Source: Monarcha castaneiventris obscurior (Eukaryota; Chordata; Aves; Passeriformes; Monarchidae). From it: a DNA stretch of 64,000 bases. Numbering within the stretch: the first letter of the stretch is position 1; every line of letters starts with the position of its first letter. Of the stretch, positions 1 to 12,886 are shown piece after piece. Under the pieces are notes generated by a model, which ran no database searches, was not told the DNA's origin, and saw only the letters and a list, made by a program, of their open reading frames with translations. The position numbers and the translations under genes were made by a program. The stretch covers positions 21,000,001 through 21,064,000 of the forward strand of contig JAMPIT010000886.1 of the NCBI GenBank assembly GCA_026261815.1. The letters are read 5' to 3'.

Positions 1-3000
1 TGCATGAAATAAGGCTGATTAAGTAAGTAATGGATACTTCTGTTTAGATTTCTCATTGTTAGCCCAGTTCTAAGTTCTCCTTTGAGAGCTTATTTAAAAT
101 ATATCTGACTACTTGCATGTCCACCAAAGTAGGCAATATTTCACATCTTCTTTAATTGGCAGTAAGTCACTTTTCCTTCTAAAAGGGACCAAAGACTTCA
201 CTAGTCTTGAGCCTCAATTAACTACTAGATTTCTGAAGAAGCTTGTCCGAAAGGAGAGTAGTGGAATGAGAAGGCAATTGTATAAGCCTAGCCATGAATT
301 GCTAACACATTCAAATTTCTTTCTGAAGTTTAGTGCACAAGGAATTAGGACATTATTTTTGCCAGTGGAGTAACAGCACTGACATCTTATTCCATACCCC
401 AATGATGAAAGCAAGAACCACTGGCAAACTTCAAATTTCAAATCAGAAATTCTCAGATGACCTAAGGTGGGCTGCATATGTGCCAGGCACTAAGAGTTGA
501 ACCAAATCTTTCACATTTAAAACAATTTGAGCTTATGCAGGCAGCCCAAATAGATCATGGCATTCCCAATATCCCTATACATCTAAACCCGCAGCTTCTA
601 AGTATTTACTGTGGCATTTCCCATAGCCACAACCTAATACTGTGCTGCAAATAATTGCCCTGCTGTGAAAAACAGGTTTCAGTAGAGATGAGATGACAAT
701 CATACTCTACAAGAAGTCAGGAGTTCACTGTTTCCTTCAGTCATTCATAAGATCTACCATTCTAAGGCTTTGAAATAGAGTAACAGATGAGGACACACCT
801 ATTGTTAATCACCTGTTTAAAAGCAATGCTTAGAAATACTGATTATATCAAGAGCTAAAAAGAAAATATGATGTTGACTTCCAGCTGCTCAGCTTTTTGC
901 CTCCTTCTTTTCCTAGAGAGACTTCTTTAAAACAAGTGCTACCATTGTTTCAGAAGGTAATTTTCATGCCAGGATTCAGAGAACTGCCTGTCAAATCAAA
1001 GTTCCTCAGCACTCCCGATGAGTCACAGCTCCTGGACTCTGCTGGCTCTAACAGCATTGGTCCAGTTAACATCTGAAGAAATTGTCCTGTAAATGAGTCG
1101 CACCAGATGTTTAGGTGTCTACTCTTATTTTCACTTCTATGAAATTGCTGTAAAATGTCCATGCCATTTGTTAACAACCAAAACATAGCTTCTGCTATTT
1201 CTCTCGCCTTTTGAATTGTCTGTACTACATAGATATGTATTAGAGCTTATATTTTAATAGTTTAATAGGGTTTTTTTGCAGATGCTATAGGTAAAGTTTA
1301 CCGTTGTCTAGTCTGAAGTTACTTACACAAACCGTTTCAATTTTTAGTACTTCAAATATGCTTGCACAGACTTGAATGTCACATGCTCAGACTGTGGTTT
1401 TCTTATGTTCCTTAAATGATTGTGTCTTTCCTCTTTTTTTTTTTTTTGGAATCAGTCTCCACAGCTAGAGAGAAAATGTCAAACATGCCTATAGAAGTCA
1501 GTGCACAGAAACACAGAAGACCAAGGGTGCCAAATTATCTTGCTCCAGAAATGAGAGCTGTGAAACCGTAACTGGGCAGCAGTGCGAGTTTAATGAACCT
1601 CACTTTGAGGAATTATCTCATGTTAATGTGGTGACATGCTTTGGGGATCAAAGGAAATACCTCTGCCTGGCACTGAATACTATTGTGGCATCACCTACTA
1701 ATGTATCACCATACTGTGAAAGACAAGATAAATCCTTTTTTCATTATGAATCACACTGGGGGAAGAATGAAAGGCAGAGGAATAGCAATTAATCACCTAA
1801 AACTATCTGAAGCAAGTGACCTAGTAGCCTACATTGCCTTTATTGGAATTTAGCTTGAAAAATCATCACTCTTACAAGCTTAACTTCCACATGTATCAAA
1901 CTTAGACATGGAAAAACGAAAAAAACGTTGCTTGACCTGGTTCAGAATGCCTAAAGTAGGTATTTGGTGTCCTTATGTCCCATGAGAGCACCCCCTAAAA
2001 ACATTAAACAGGTCTTTTGGTATATTTGTAGAATCTTTGCATTCAGTGCCTGCACTAGAAACACCCTTCCTCCTCTTGAGGCATATGAAGTTATCTTCTA
2101 AGAGCAGGAGCTTGACAAAAGAGCCAGCAGGAGCAGCACCCACTTTTTGCAGTTACCCTGAAATGAAAGATTTGGATTCCAGGCTCTTGTCAGTCTAAGG
2201 CATGAATTTCTAGCTTTTGTGAAAAGGGTGGTCTAGGGTAGGAGTCAATCTCCACCTTTTTCTGATAAGACCCTGCAGAGAGAGAAACAGATCTGAGGCC
2301 CAAGAGACAATGAATAACCAGGTAGTTTTCAGGAAAAGCTGCTCCACTGGAACATATGTTCTACAGCAGGCTTTTTCTATAATTTGGTGGATACAAGAAA
2401 AGAGTGATGAGTTATAACAGGTCAAATGCTGATCCCTGTTAGAGTAGTATAAAGATGTTATGGAGCAATTGATCTTATAGACATGTATTTCAGAAGAGAG
2501 CCCAGGTCTCTGGCTTAGTAGGTATTTTGGACCTATTCCATTGAAATGAAAAGAAAACTAGCATCTCCCTAAGCTATTTTTATTTAAATAATATTCAGTG
2601 CAGCGCAAGGTGATTTTAAGTAATACTCAGTGCAGCATAATACAGTAGCCTAGGATTTGTCCTGACATTCCTTACTCCCACTGAGTAATACTTATTCATA
2701 GAAGTAGTTCCATATAATGAATTGTATTACACAGACTATGTTAGAAATTTCCATTTATCTCAGGGGAATTCACATGGGCTACAAAAGCTTTCCTATTGGA
2801 TGGCAACATGAATGTTCATCACCAGGTGCCATGAGGGAAAATCCAGTTCTTTCCTATACTAAGTCTTACCTTAACAATATCCCAGTTGCAGTTGTATTTG
2901 CAACTCCTTCACATAGTGATCTCTTTAGAGGTCACCAAACACAGTTAACAGTGGAGTTTCTCCTCCAGCTCCAGTTTAGGCTTCCTCCAATCTTCATCTG

Positions 3001-6000
3001 TCCTTTGCATGGAGTGCAAGCTATTCTCACCAGAACTGCTCAGAGGCAGGGTTCTGTCCTTGTTTTTCTGGGTTTAGGAAGCTTCCTTTACACATCACTG
3101 GCCACATTCCACAATTCTCTTCTTCACTGAATCTCTTCATACTCGAACACAACATTTTTTACTTTGAAATGGCTGTCTTCTGGTTTCCTTTTCTTCACTT
3201 GGAAACACAAACTAATTTGCCATCTCTATGTGGATGATGTTACATCTCTACTGTAAACTTTGTGTAAACTCTGTCAAAGAGTAAATTCAAACATCTCTCT
3301 GGTATCACCTTTCTATAAGACCTTTCATAAGACCTAACTCGGTTATAACAGAGCTCCATCTTTCCTAGCCCTTTTGAGTCCAAAACAACCATCCTCCCAT
3401 TTCTTTGGCTGTCATTTAAAGCAATGCAACTTCTCTGCCTGACAGAAGCCTTGAAAATTGCAATTAGGCTTCTCTTGTCTGCACTCAGACAAGCTCTTGC
3501 AAAGGCATCTCCTGTGGAATTCTCTTTGATCAAGTCATCCTGTACCCTCTGCCTATTCTTCACTGAGTCAACTATACATAATTTGTTTTCACTCTCAGAG
3601 CACCTCATGACCTATGTCCTCTAGGCCTATCCTCTCATATTCATCCTTTGGATGCTGAGTCCTCCTGAATAACTCTTGTGGCCAACCTACATTGTCCATA
3701 CAGTAATTTTTGTGACATTAAGTCCATGGATAAAGTATCTTTCAACTTTTTCCAGCAGCATGTTCTTCTTCCATTTCTTACAAAACCACTTTTTTCTTAC
3801 CCTTCTCCCTGCAAGTGACATTTAATGCTGCCTCTTCCCCCATCTCCCTTATTTCCTCCCTACCTTTCTGATCATGACTACAACAGTACTGGCTTGCAGC
3901 CAAGATGCTGAGCCTAAGAGATTTACTAGCATGGAATCCGCTCTCCACCTTGCCCTCATCTCCCCTGTAAATGACAGCCTCCCCCACTGCTTGGTCCGTA
4001 GAAAGAAGTGAGCATATTCCTGACACGTCCTGGGGAACGATGGGAAGGCACACTCCAAAAACTCCCCATGATGGAGACTTTGTTGTATCTCAATTTGAGA
4101 TATTTTGATCAAAAACACACTTATGTTTCAGAAGAAAGAAAACATTGTAATTTCCAACCATTCTAACCAAAATCACAGAATGGCATAAGTAGTCAGTATG
4201 GCCAAGAAAAAGTCATGGAAACAGAGCAGGGAGACAGAAAGCAAGTATTTCTGTTTTCTGGCAGGAATACTCCTGGTGGTACTGATGATAGGGCACTCTG
4301 TGCCAGAACCTCTCTCTGGAAGACTTTGCACAAAGATAAAAAAAGACCTATTTTGCAAACAAAACACATTTTTAAAAGGTTTGTTTTTCTGTTGGGCTTA
4401 TGAGACATGAGAAGGCTCTGCAATCTCCCTTTTTCTTTGGGGCTTTTTTTGTCCGCCTCATTTGTCCATAAAATCTGCAACTGCTATAGACAGGATAAGG
4501 GGAGCTAGCAAACTTTCTTAGAGATGTATTTACTTAGAGCCTATAAACTTGAAACAACAATCAGCAAAGATTAGGGAAAGTAGCACACTGTGCATACTAG
4601 AAATAAGTTACAGGAAGCAAACTAAAAAAAAAGGAAGAATGCAGCCAAAACATCCAAAGGAGTGGTGGTGGGGGGAAGATAAGTACTATTATTAGAGCAC
4701 CCAAGATACACACTATTATTAGCCAAGAGTACCCAAGTTAATTCTGTTTCTCCTTTCTTCAGTTTCTTTATGAGCTTATGCAGGAAGAATGTGGTTATTC
4801 AACAGCACCCAGGAAGCAACTTATTTTTTCTCCTTAAAACTCTTTATCCTCTGAATTGTTCAACAGCTGTTCACTTGCAAGTGTATTGAGACTGCCTGAC
4901 ACACTGGGCAGTGCTGCTTTATGGGCTCTTTACCACATTTCTGCATTTGGTAACCTTTTCTTTCAACTATAAATTCACAGAGGTGCCTTTTTCTCTTCAG
5001 AGCTTCCTCAGTACTTCATGGAACAGTCCATTACTAATGTCATGAATGTCAAGATTTAAGAGTTCTTTTTCCTGTAGCTTGTATTTATTTCGATAATTAA
5101 TGCTTTAGAGGGAGTGGAATCCTAAATGATCTTCCCAGACAGCCCTTCACAGAAATGAACAGTGCCAATTTTCTGGCCTGGGCTGTATTGCACAGGGGAT
5201 TTAGGGTATGCTGCTTCCTTGGATACGCCATCACTGGGACACAGCTTGCAGAGGTCAATCCCAAAAACCCGCTTTCTTCCAAGATTTCAGCAAATCATTT
5301 TTCTCCAGAAATATGCTAACTGGCATGCTTTCAGTTTGTTGGGTTTCCTGTGAAATGTGCATCTGATTGACTGACGCACTGCAGAAACAATAGTCCAAAT
5401 CAGCTGTTCCTGTAAATTTCCAATGGTGGATTTCAATGTGATATTCCAGACCAGTAAATGATTGAGTAGAAAAATGATTCCCTTGAAAAATATTCTACTT
5501 TAGGATTTAAGATCACCAAATGAAGCACAACTGAATCCCTAAAAACCCTTGGTATTTGTTTTCTGCCTTCTACTTTCAGATTCAGAAATCCTTTTTTATG
5601 TTTCCCTCTCGGTGCCATCAGCACTTCAATTTCAACTAAAGACAGGCCTAGACCTAAACACAAACATAATTTTCAACTATTTATGATCTGCAAGACCTGT
5701 AGCTCAACTAATATTTAGATTTTAGTTATTAGCTGTCTCAAATGAGCAATTTGAACAAATGTCAATGAGATTGCTGGTTTTTATAACCAACGCATTTTCG
5801 TAAATGCTAAACAAGATAACAAAGCATAGTTTAAAAGCAGGTGCACATCAAGCTGATGAAGAAATCCTCAGATGTGATCATTGCTGTTCTGAAAAATATC
5901 CATATCCGGACAGCTCACTGAAACAACAAATCACTGTATACAAAACCAAGAACACTCGTGTGGGGAGCTGCTCTCTACGCATGGATGAAAGAGGCCAGCG

Positions 6001-9000
6001 GCCGGGGATTTCACAGGCACTCAAGGTGACACTGGCTTAGCTCAGAAATAAAGCCTGGCTGCTCCTGCTGCTTGCAAAGCCACAAGCAGTGCCCACAAGC
6101 ACCCAAGAGAGTCCAGTGGCCTTCAAGTGAGACTGCCCTGCTGCTTCTACGCACACAGATAACAGAGATAAGAGGAAAAGCAGTAGGCAGCAAGGAAAAG
6201 GAAAAAATAATTAAATAAAGAAACCTGAGTAGCTGAATTGTACCTAAAGGAAATGAGATCACCATTTGCTTCAGATTCCAACCACAAACAACTGACAAGT
6301 AATCAAGAGTCATTAAAGTACTAGAATTCTATGAATCACATCCAACTTAAAATCAGCTACTCTGGAAATTCCTGGGACTCATACAAACTGTAATTTGAGA
6401 AAATAAGATTAAAGAGTGAGCTTTATATTTTTAACTTTATGAATAGTGATAATGTAACATTTGAAATCTATTTGTTTACATTTCAAAATCTAATGGTTTA
6501 TTCAGTAATTCCAGTTATTATCTCAAGAGCTAGAAGTAAACTGATTAAAAAATCTAACTTGGATAACATCAAAGAGAGAATACAAAATGTTTTTCTGTAA
6601 AAGTACCCATGTTTTTCAAGATGAAGATAAAATAATCTAAATCAACTTCATACTGGAAAATTTCTCTTAAACTTGTAACACACTTCCAGACTGCCTTAAA
6701 ATCCTTTCTGCCATAACCCAAAATTAACTGTAACCCAATACAGTTCGAGTTTGAAGCTACATTGCAATACACAAATCAATTGTAAATATAGCTATATTCT
6801 TTAAATTCTATACCCATAGCTGGTGCTATTTAATCCAATGACAAACTAATTTCTTTAAAAACACTGACAACAGCAAGCTATTATCATTATAGAGATGACA
6901 AGTCATGTCAATCTTTTGGCATGACTTCTAGGTGTTTTCTTAGCTTTTGTATTCTTAATCACTAACCAAATACTCAATGTGTGGCTTAACCCTGCTCTTT
7001 CATTTGAGATGACAGAGGTTTAAGCACACATAACTGCTCACATGCAAATTTAAACTTCTCCATTCATAATGTACCGTGAGTAGAGAGGACATGAAAATGA
7101 TTTTTCTATTTCATGGGAAGTCATGCCTAAGAAATAGGCAAACCAGACATTTTACTAGTCAAAGGACAATTCTGATGCTACTTATACTTGATATAAACCA
7201 GAACATGCATCACATGACCACCAGACTTAAGGCAATATAAAGCCTCAGGCCTAAATTTTCCTTGTGGAACAGCACTTCTGTAGCAGTTCTTGCTACTAAT
7301 TGAGTTATTTATCTCCCTGGGAGTTCTAGCATTTTGAAGTTTACTGATGGACAGAGTCAAAGTATGGTGGATGGTATTTCTCTTGAGTTTTAATATTTTA
7401 TCATCAGGTGGGAAAATGAACACTGTAACCATTAATACCTCCACCCCAGCAACCTCTGAAGAACACTGCAAACCTCACAATCTCTTTCAGTGCACCACCA
7501 TGAGATAAAACCCCTGTATTTCTCTGAGAGTCAGTGTTCTCATCTAGCTGGAATGGAATGTTATCTTTCCTAAATTTGCTAAGTCAGGCTCGTCGATTAG
7601 TCCGAAACATTCAAGTTACTTCAACAATAAATTGAAAGACTCAGCAAGATTTTATTTGGAACTGAAAACTAAAACACAAAATCACAGTAACCCAAGAACT
7701 GCCTGGCAGTGAGTCTGATACTACTTGCTCTTCGGTGGTTAGATCCACTGCATCTGACTTCTCTTTTAGAGAAGTGCTATCTGACTGCAGACTCAGATCA
7801 CATGAGCAGCTCATAATAGGTGTATAAATTTTCTTTACTCTGTGCTATAATCCCTGTGCAAACAAGAGAAATACATAAAGCCCTATTATTAACAGCCCTG
7901 ACTACAAAAATGAGCAAATGATTTGAGATTTTGTGAGCAGTATTTTCCCATGTAGATGCTGTACTCCTACTAAGCAGGTAAAGCGTCGTCTACAAGCTCA
8001 CTCTAGCACTTCCTGTACAACCTCTTTTTATTCAGAAGTCTTTCCCCTTCCATCCTGCCTACACCTGTGCCAAATTTTGGTAAGAGACCAAAGTGATGAA
8101 ACCACTGACACGTATAAGGAAAAGGAAATAAACTGTGGAAAGCACCATGTGGTTCTCAAAATACAAAACTTGTTCGTGAGTCTGTACACACGTTTCTTAA
8201 GTCTCATGACTTTTCATAATCAGAATCTACTGGGCAAGTAAGTTCCACTTCCAGTGAGAGTCTTGCAGTGGGCATTTAACTTTATTTACTGTTCTTCCCA
8301 AACAACTTTGATTTTGAGTTATAAAGACCAGTTTTTCCTCTGTCCTATCACAATCTTGTTCTGGAGAGAAGACATGGCCTGTAACAAGGCCCTTCTAAAC
8401 TCTTGAGACATGCAATAGAGAACAAATGCTGACCCTGAAGCTACTGAAAATCCCTTGGTAGCAGAACCGGTCCTGTTTCATCCCTCCCACTCCCTGAGTC
8501 TGTGCACTTCCCATCTGTGCAGGCAGGTCCAGCTCTGAGGTCAGACAGAGGACATGGCAGAAGCACCATGCTACAGATTTTCCAAGGTCTCTATCTTAAG
8601 GAGGGGCACGTAACAGGGTTTCAAGGATTATTTTACCTGAAACTTCAGATCTTATTGTGCCAGCCATCAGCCAGCTCAGTGAATCCAGGCACTGGAAATT
8701 ATCTCATGCATTTCTGCTTCTCTGAGAGTCATTTAATGCTCATAGAGATGATATAGCTGTGAGGTTACTTGGCATACCAAAACAAACTTATTTGCAGCTG
8801 GCTTGGATATCTTTCTACTAAACCACATTTTCAGTTCAGTCTGGTCCAGTTTCAACTATTACTCATTTACCTATCTAGGTAGTACAAATATTTAGACCAA
8901 AGGAGTTTGACAGCTTTAAAGCAGCACTGCAAACATGTCAGTAGCTGCCAGTGTGACCAGTAGTGGTCACCAGTCTGATTGAAACAGAGTAACACCACAG

Positions 9001-9793
9001 CCCAAGCCACTTCTCCTGGGAGCCTTCTCGATGTACTTAAGAAGTGAAGTATTTCAGTAAAACCTGAGTATATGACAAATGGTAGAAAAAGGGAGATTTG
9101 AATCTTGCTGTATCTTGTGTCAGAGTGAAGACAACAAAAGTTTTTGGTTCTTGGATCTGGAAAACAAGTATGAACCTCCAGGTTTTAGGGAGAAAATGAA
9201 GAACAGGGGGCATCTGCACAGCTTGGTCAAAGGTTCAGCGAGAGGTTCAGTGAGAACTGATGACACTTCTCAGGGAACAACAAATACGAAAGAGGAAACA
9301 CAGTTGCTCTAGGGTTGACTCTTTTTCCAGAAGGAGAGTTTGAGGAAGGCCTAGAGTCTCTTCCTCGGGAGCATGGAGGAGGAAGGAGAGGTGCTGTCCA
9401 GGCCTGAGGAGCCCTCCTCTTCCTGCATCCAGGCTCTTCCCTGCTCTCCCTGCGGAATCAAATCCTATTTCTTCATTTATTATGTGTAAGGTTGGTGTAT
9501 GAAAATTAATTGAGTAAATGTTCCAGACTTCTTTTAAAATCTGGATTATTCCCCCTCTCCAGAACTGATTCCTTAGGATAAGTTTACTTGATAGCCACTC
9601 CTGTGAAATGAAGAGAGTGCCATGAGGATTCTACCCTGATACTTTCCACCCTGCTTCTTCGAGAATCTAATTACTTGTGATGTTGATACATTAAGTCACC
9701 ACAGAATGTGAGATTAATTTCTCTCCTGAAATTCAGAAAGGCTTATTCCTTACCTATGTTCACTTACGGACTTCCAGCCCGAGTTGTTTCTCT
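1..9793. other. Upstream intergenic region, no recognisable gene
   Basis: AT-rich DNA upstream of PLAU. The open frames here are short, lack coding-like third-position bias and are not bounded by convincing splice sites; the longest (2717-3130, +) resembles no family I know. Between about 3160 and 4060 the + strand is markedly pyrimidine-rich. A consensus AP-1 heptamer TGAGTCA lies at 1019-1025, about 10 kb from the promoter. I recognise no LINE, LTR or RNA gene. Old, decayed repeats or conserved non-coding elements could be present but cannot be seen by eye. Confidence 0.55.
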
Positions 9794-9806
9794 TGACTCA
9801 GTTCCT
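9794..9806 (-). promoter_or_regulatory. Composite ETS(PEA3)/AP-1 site, candidate PLAU enhancer
   Basis: Read on the minus strand, the site is AGGAACTGAGTCA: an ETS core (AGGAA) one base from a perfect AP-1 heptamer (TGAGTCA). The inducible enhancer of mammalian uPA genes, about 2 kb upstream, contains a composite PEA3/AP-1 site of this design. Here it lies about 1.35 kb upstream of the inferred PLAU start. The motif and distance are seen directly; enhancer function is inferred from the family. Such a 13-bp match can arise by chance. Confidence 0.45.
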
Positions 9807-11037
9807 ACCATTCATGGAAGTGAACTCAGTGTGCATTCAGCAAACGTGGGATCTGTTCTCATGTGAGCCTGAAAATCTGAACAGAAATGAATAGAGAATG
9901 TAAGCAGACAGTACCTAAATAAAGGTATGGTTATACCCCAGATTTGACACAGATAGAAGATGGGGAGGGAAGAAGAAAGCTGAACCATTCTCATACCAGT
10001 TGTTACATGGCAAACATAGAAAGGTAGTCTCCTTAAGCTCTGAATTGGCAAGTTGTGAAAACATTTCTCTTGAAGGAATTTCAGGTCAACTGCTTCTCTG
10101 ACCTGACCTCTAAAGAAACTGCTTTTCATCAGCTACACAGCCTGTGGAGACCTACCTCACCTTAGTCACTTGCACTACGTGAAGCTAAACCCTATGAATA
10201 CACCCACAAATATTATGTACTGGTTTGCTGTTATTCACTGCATTGCTATAACATTGTAGCACGATGTGAAAAAAATCGCATTAAACTGGGCCAGGAAAGA
10301 CTATCTATTGGGCTGGGTCTGCATTCTTAGACATCTGTCACTTCACATCTCCATCCTCATCTCATGAAATGAGCTGCTTTGAATATTTCTTTGGAAGACA
10401 GAAATTCTAATAAAACCATGAGCAATTTCTCACAAACAGAAGATTGCTCAGGGCCAAGGGAGCTGTAAGTAATTTGGAGGAGATGAGTTTAGCGCCTGCT
10501 GTAAGCCTCGTGTCCTAACAGATTCCAGCTGGCAGGAGAACTGCACCCTACTGGCCCCAATGTCCTGCATTTCAGCTGAAGACAGCTCTCTGAAAACACA
10601 CCCAGTGCTTCAAGCGCACATTCTGGCCCAATACTCCCTCCCAGCGGGCTGTGTTTAACCCACACCTGAAAAAATTTAATCCTCAATTAATAAATCACTT
10701 GTGCTTCTCTCATTATGGGTAGCAACATATGAATAAAACACACCACATTTGCCTGTATCTCCAGGCACGCTTCGTAGTTATTCTATGTTTATTGCTAATG
10801 TATAAACATGTATGTTATCATTCTGTCACGTCTCCAGGCATATTTCTAGCCATTCCTTTCATAGCTCTCACTCACATTTCTCTTTTGTTTTTATAAATAC
10901 CCCCAAGGAACTGCTGACTGCCAAGGGGAAGCCAAGGAGCCCCTTCCAGCAGTCTCACCCCGCACCAAGCTTTTGGCTCCCTTTGACCATACCCCCCTCC
11001 CCCGAAACTGAGGAGCAGCATAAAGAAATTCCCTCTT
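9807..11037. other. PLAU upstream flank
   Basis: AT-rich sequence between the candidate enhancer site and the GC-rich promoter. No ORF or repeat here is convincing. The last 150 bases become more GC-rich toward the promoter. Confidence 0.5.
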
Positions 11038-11150
11038 TGAGTCACGGGGCAGCTGTGTGGCGGCGGAGCGGGGCCTGCCCAGGGGGCGGTGCGGAGCGGC
11101 CCCGCCCGGCCCGGCCCGGCCCTTATAGAGCGGCGCGGCGCCCGCCCGGC
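11038..11150 (+). promoter_or_regulatory. PLAU: PLAU core promoter (GC-rich, TATA-like, AP-1, Sp1-like)
   Basis: A short CpG island stands out from the AT-rich surroundings. In order it holds a perfect AP-1 heptamer TGAGTCA (11038-11044), an E-box-like CAGCTG (about 11051), a GGGGCGG Sp1-type box (about 11082), a run of CCCGCC/CCGGCC repeats (11100-11122), and a TATA-like CTTATAGAG at 11122-11130. Transcription would be expected about 25-30 bases after the TATA-like box, near 11150-11160, just before a clean splice donor at 11185. The elements are seen directly; the start site is estimated, not mapped. Confidence 0.7.
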
Positions 11151-11184
11151 AGCCGCTGCAGCGCCGGGACTCGCTCCGCTCCTG
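11150..11184 (+). other. PLAU: PLAU exon 1 (5' UTR, non-coding)
   Basis: GC-rich segment ending in CTCCTG followed by a consensus donor GTAAGT at 11185. It contains no ATG. A short non-coding first exon is the known arrangement of mammalian PLAU. The left edge is approximate because it depends on the inferred start site; the right edge is firm. Confidence 0.65.
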
Positions 11185-12775
11185 GTAAGTGCCGGCCTCC
11201 GAGCCGCATCGGCACCCACGGGCACCCTGCCGGCTCTGAGCCGCTCGGGGCCAAGCGGTTGCTCTTTAAATTACACTGAAATTAAAAAAACCCGAAGCTA
11301 CTGTGATGCGGTATGGCAGCAGGGGGGAAGGTCAGTTGTACTTGCTACAGTATGGCAGAATTGTTAAAGGAGCCAGCAGTACTGCTGTTTGTGATATGAA
11401 GGCTGGGCCTGAGAAACTAATTATAGTAACAAAGAATAAATTGCTTGCATTGCTGCCAAAAATGCTGAAAATAATTGTCTTAATAATGTTTAAGGGAAGT
11501 GTATCTGCTGAAATCTCATCTGAATCTGAAAAGCATGCACAGCCAAGTACCTGAGGCACGGTTTGCTTTCTTGCATTATGACACCTGCTTACAAGCAAAG
11601 GTTGCATCTGCATGAGCATTTTGATTTGTATTCTGTCCAGTAATGTCTATTTTCCAGATAAATGCAGTGACCTTCTCTATACCCCATGTTTTGGTTCATG
11701 CCACTGAGCGTGTAAACTTAATGTGTGTTAGGAGTGATCAGTAACGAGCTATAGAGTACTTGCACTGTGTTTCTTCCAAATAAAGCCCAACTAGAGGGTG
11801 CAATCCACATATCAGCAGGCATTCAGTCTGCAGGACCAAACTGGAAGTAGTCCAGAGTAGAAACCTGAAGCAGGTACAGTGTGGAGCAGATCTTCAGCAC
11901 CAGCTCTGTTCTGTACATCCTCTTCTACTGCATTGCTTTTTTCTTTTTGCTAATGTGAATATATCTGAGATTCCCATGAAATCTTTTAAAAATCAAGATT
12001 TGCGGTTTTCTAAAGGTGAGAATGTTTTAAAAAGAGCTCCCATGACTTGCATTGCAATTTAAAGAAGAGAAAAAGATGTAGGGAACTTTATTGTACCCCC
12101 CTTTTTTTTTACAAGATAATTATTTACCATTGGTAAGATTGCTGTATATGTTTGGCTATGAGATCTAGGTGCATGTAAGAAATCAAGACAGAATATGTTG
12201 TAAGCCCCTAATACTGTCAATAAGTGAGGCAACATCACCAGCAGACTTTCAAGAGTTGGCAGTGGTTAGAGGCTTCAGTGAGGTGGCCAGGCTTACCTAA
12301 GTGCTGAGCATCAACAAGATGCAGCTGATAACTACAGAGGTACTGAAAAAAGGAGCTTTCTCTTTCATACCTTGAAGTTGCATGCTCAGTGCTTTTGTTG
12401 AAGGTAGTAATGGTCAGTTAAATAGGTACAAACAGTTGGACAGCAGCTAAATATATCTGCCAATTTCCAGCTTTCAGTCCACACTGCAGATATGGAGTAT
12501 GGGTTTTCCAATTTCTCATTCCCTGCTTCATGCTCTTAAAAACAAAAAAAATTAACAAATTTGGTTGTATTGCTGAGACTGTATAAAAAGAGAGCTTCAA
12601 AGTATAACTTCTAATTTAATATATGGAAATAATAAGCAGATATTCCACTGCAAGTAAATGCTTAATTCTTCATTAATTGTATTGTAACTTCTCTGAAACC
12701 AGCTGAAGACAATAGAAGCAAGAAAGCTGACACTGCAAGCTACAGCATGACACTAAATTCCTCTTTTATTTTCAG
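11185..12775 (+). other. PLAU: PLAU intron 1
   Basis: GT-AG intron of about 1.6 kb, starting GTAAGT and ending in a pyrimidine-rich tract and TTTTCAG. The first 80 bases continue the CpG island and the rest is AT-rich. I see no repeat or internal gene. Confidence 0.7.
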
Positions 12776-12886
12776 AATCAAATAATACAGATAGAAGAAG
12801 AGCAAAGGGAAAAGTTAACTGACAACATGAAGTTACTCATCTTCCTCACAGTAACCTTGGGCACATTTCTCACGGGACTAGAGTGT
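12776..12886 (+). CDS. PLAU: PLAU exon 2: 5' UTR end and signal peptide (CDS from 12827)
   Basis: The acceptor TTTTCAG precedes 12776 and the donor GTAAGT follows 12886. The first 51 bases are untranslated and lack an ATG. Coding starts at 12827 and gives residues 1-20: a Met-Lys start followed by a hydrophobic Leu/Ile/Phe/Val core and Thr-Gly-Leu-Glu-Cys, a typical signal peptide with cleavage probably between residues 17 and 20. The exon ends in phase 0. Confidence 0.9.

Noticed and set aside
2717..3130. 137-codon ORF in the upstream region
   Set aside because: No recognisable domain, no third-position bias and no splice or promoter context; its length is compatible with chance in 64 kb.
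3225..3250. A YVDD-like tetrapeptide suggesting reverse transcriptase
   Set aside because: Only the four residues and a few neighbours fit. No other reverse transcriptase motif lies in frame on either side.
1..11000. CAMK2G 5' exons, expected upstream from mammalian gene order
   Set aside because: No kinase-domain exon or second CpG island is visible; the gene probably lies outside the window.
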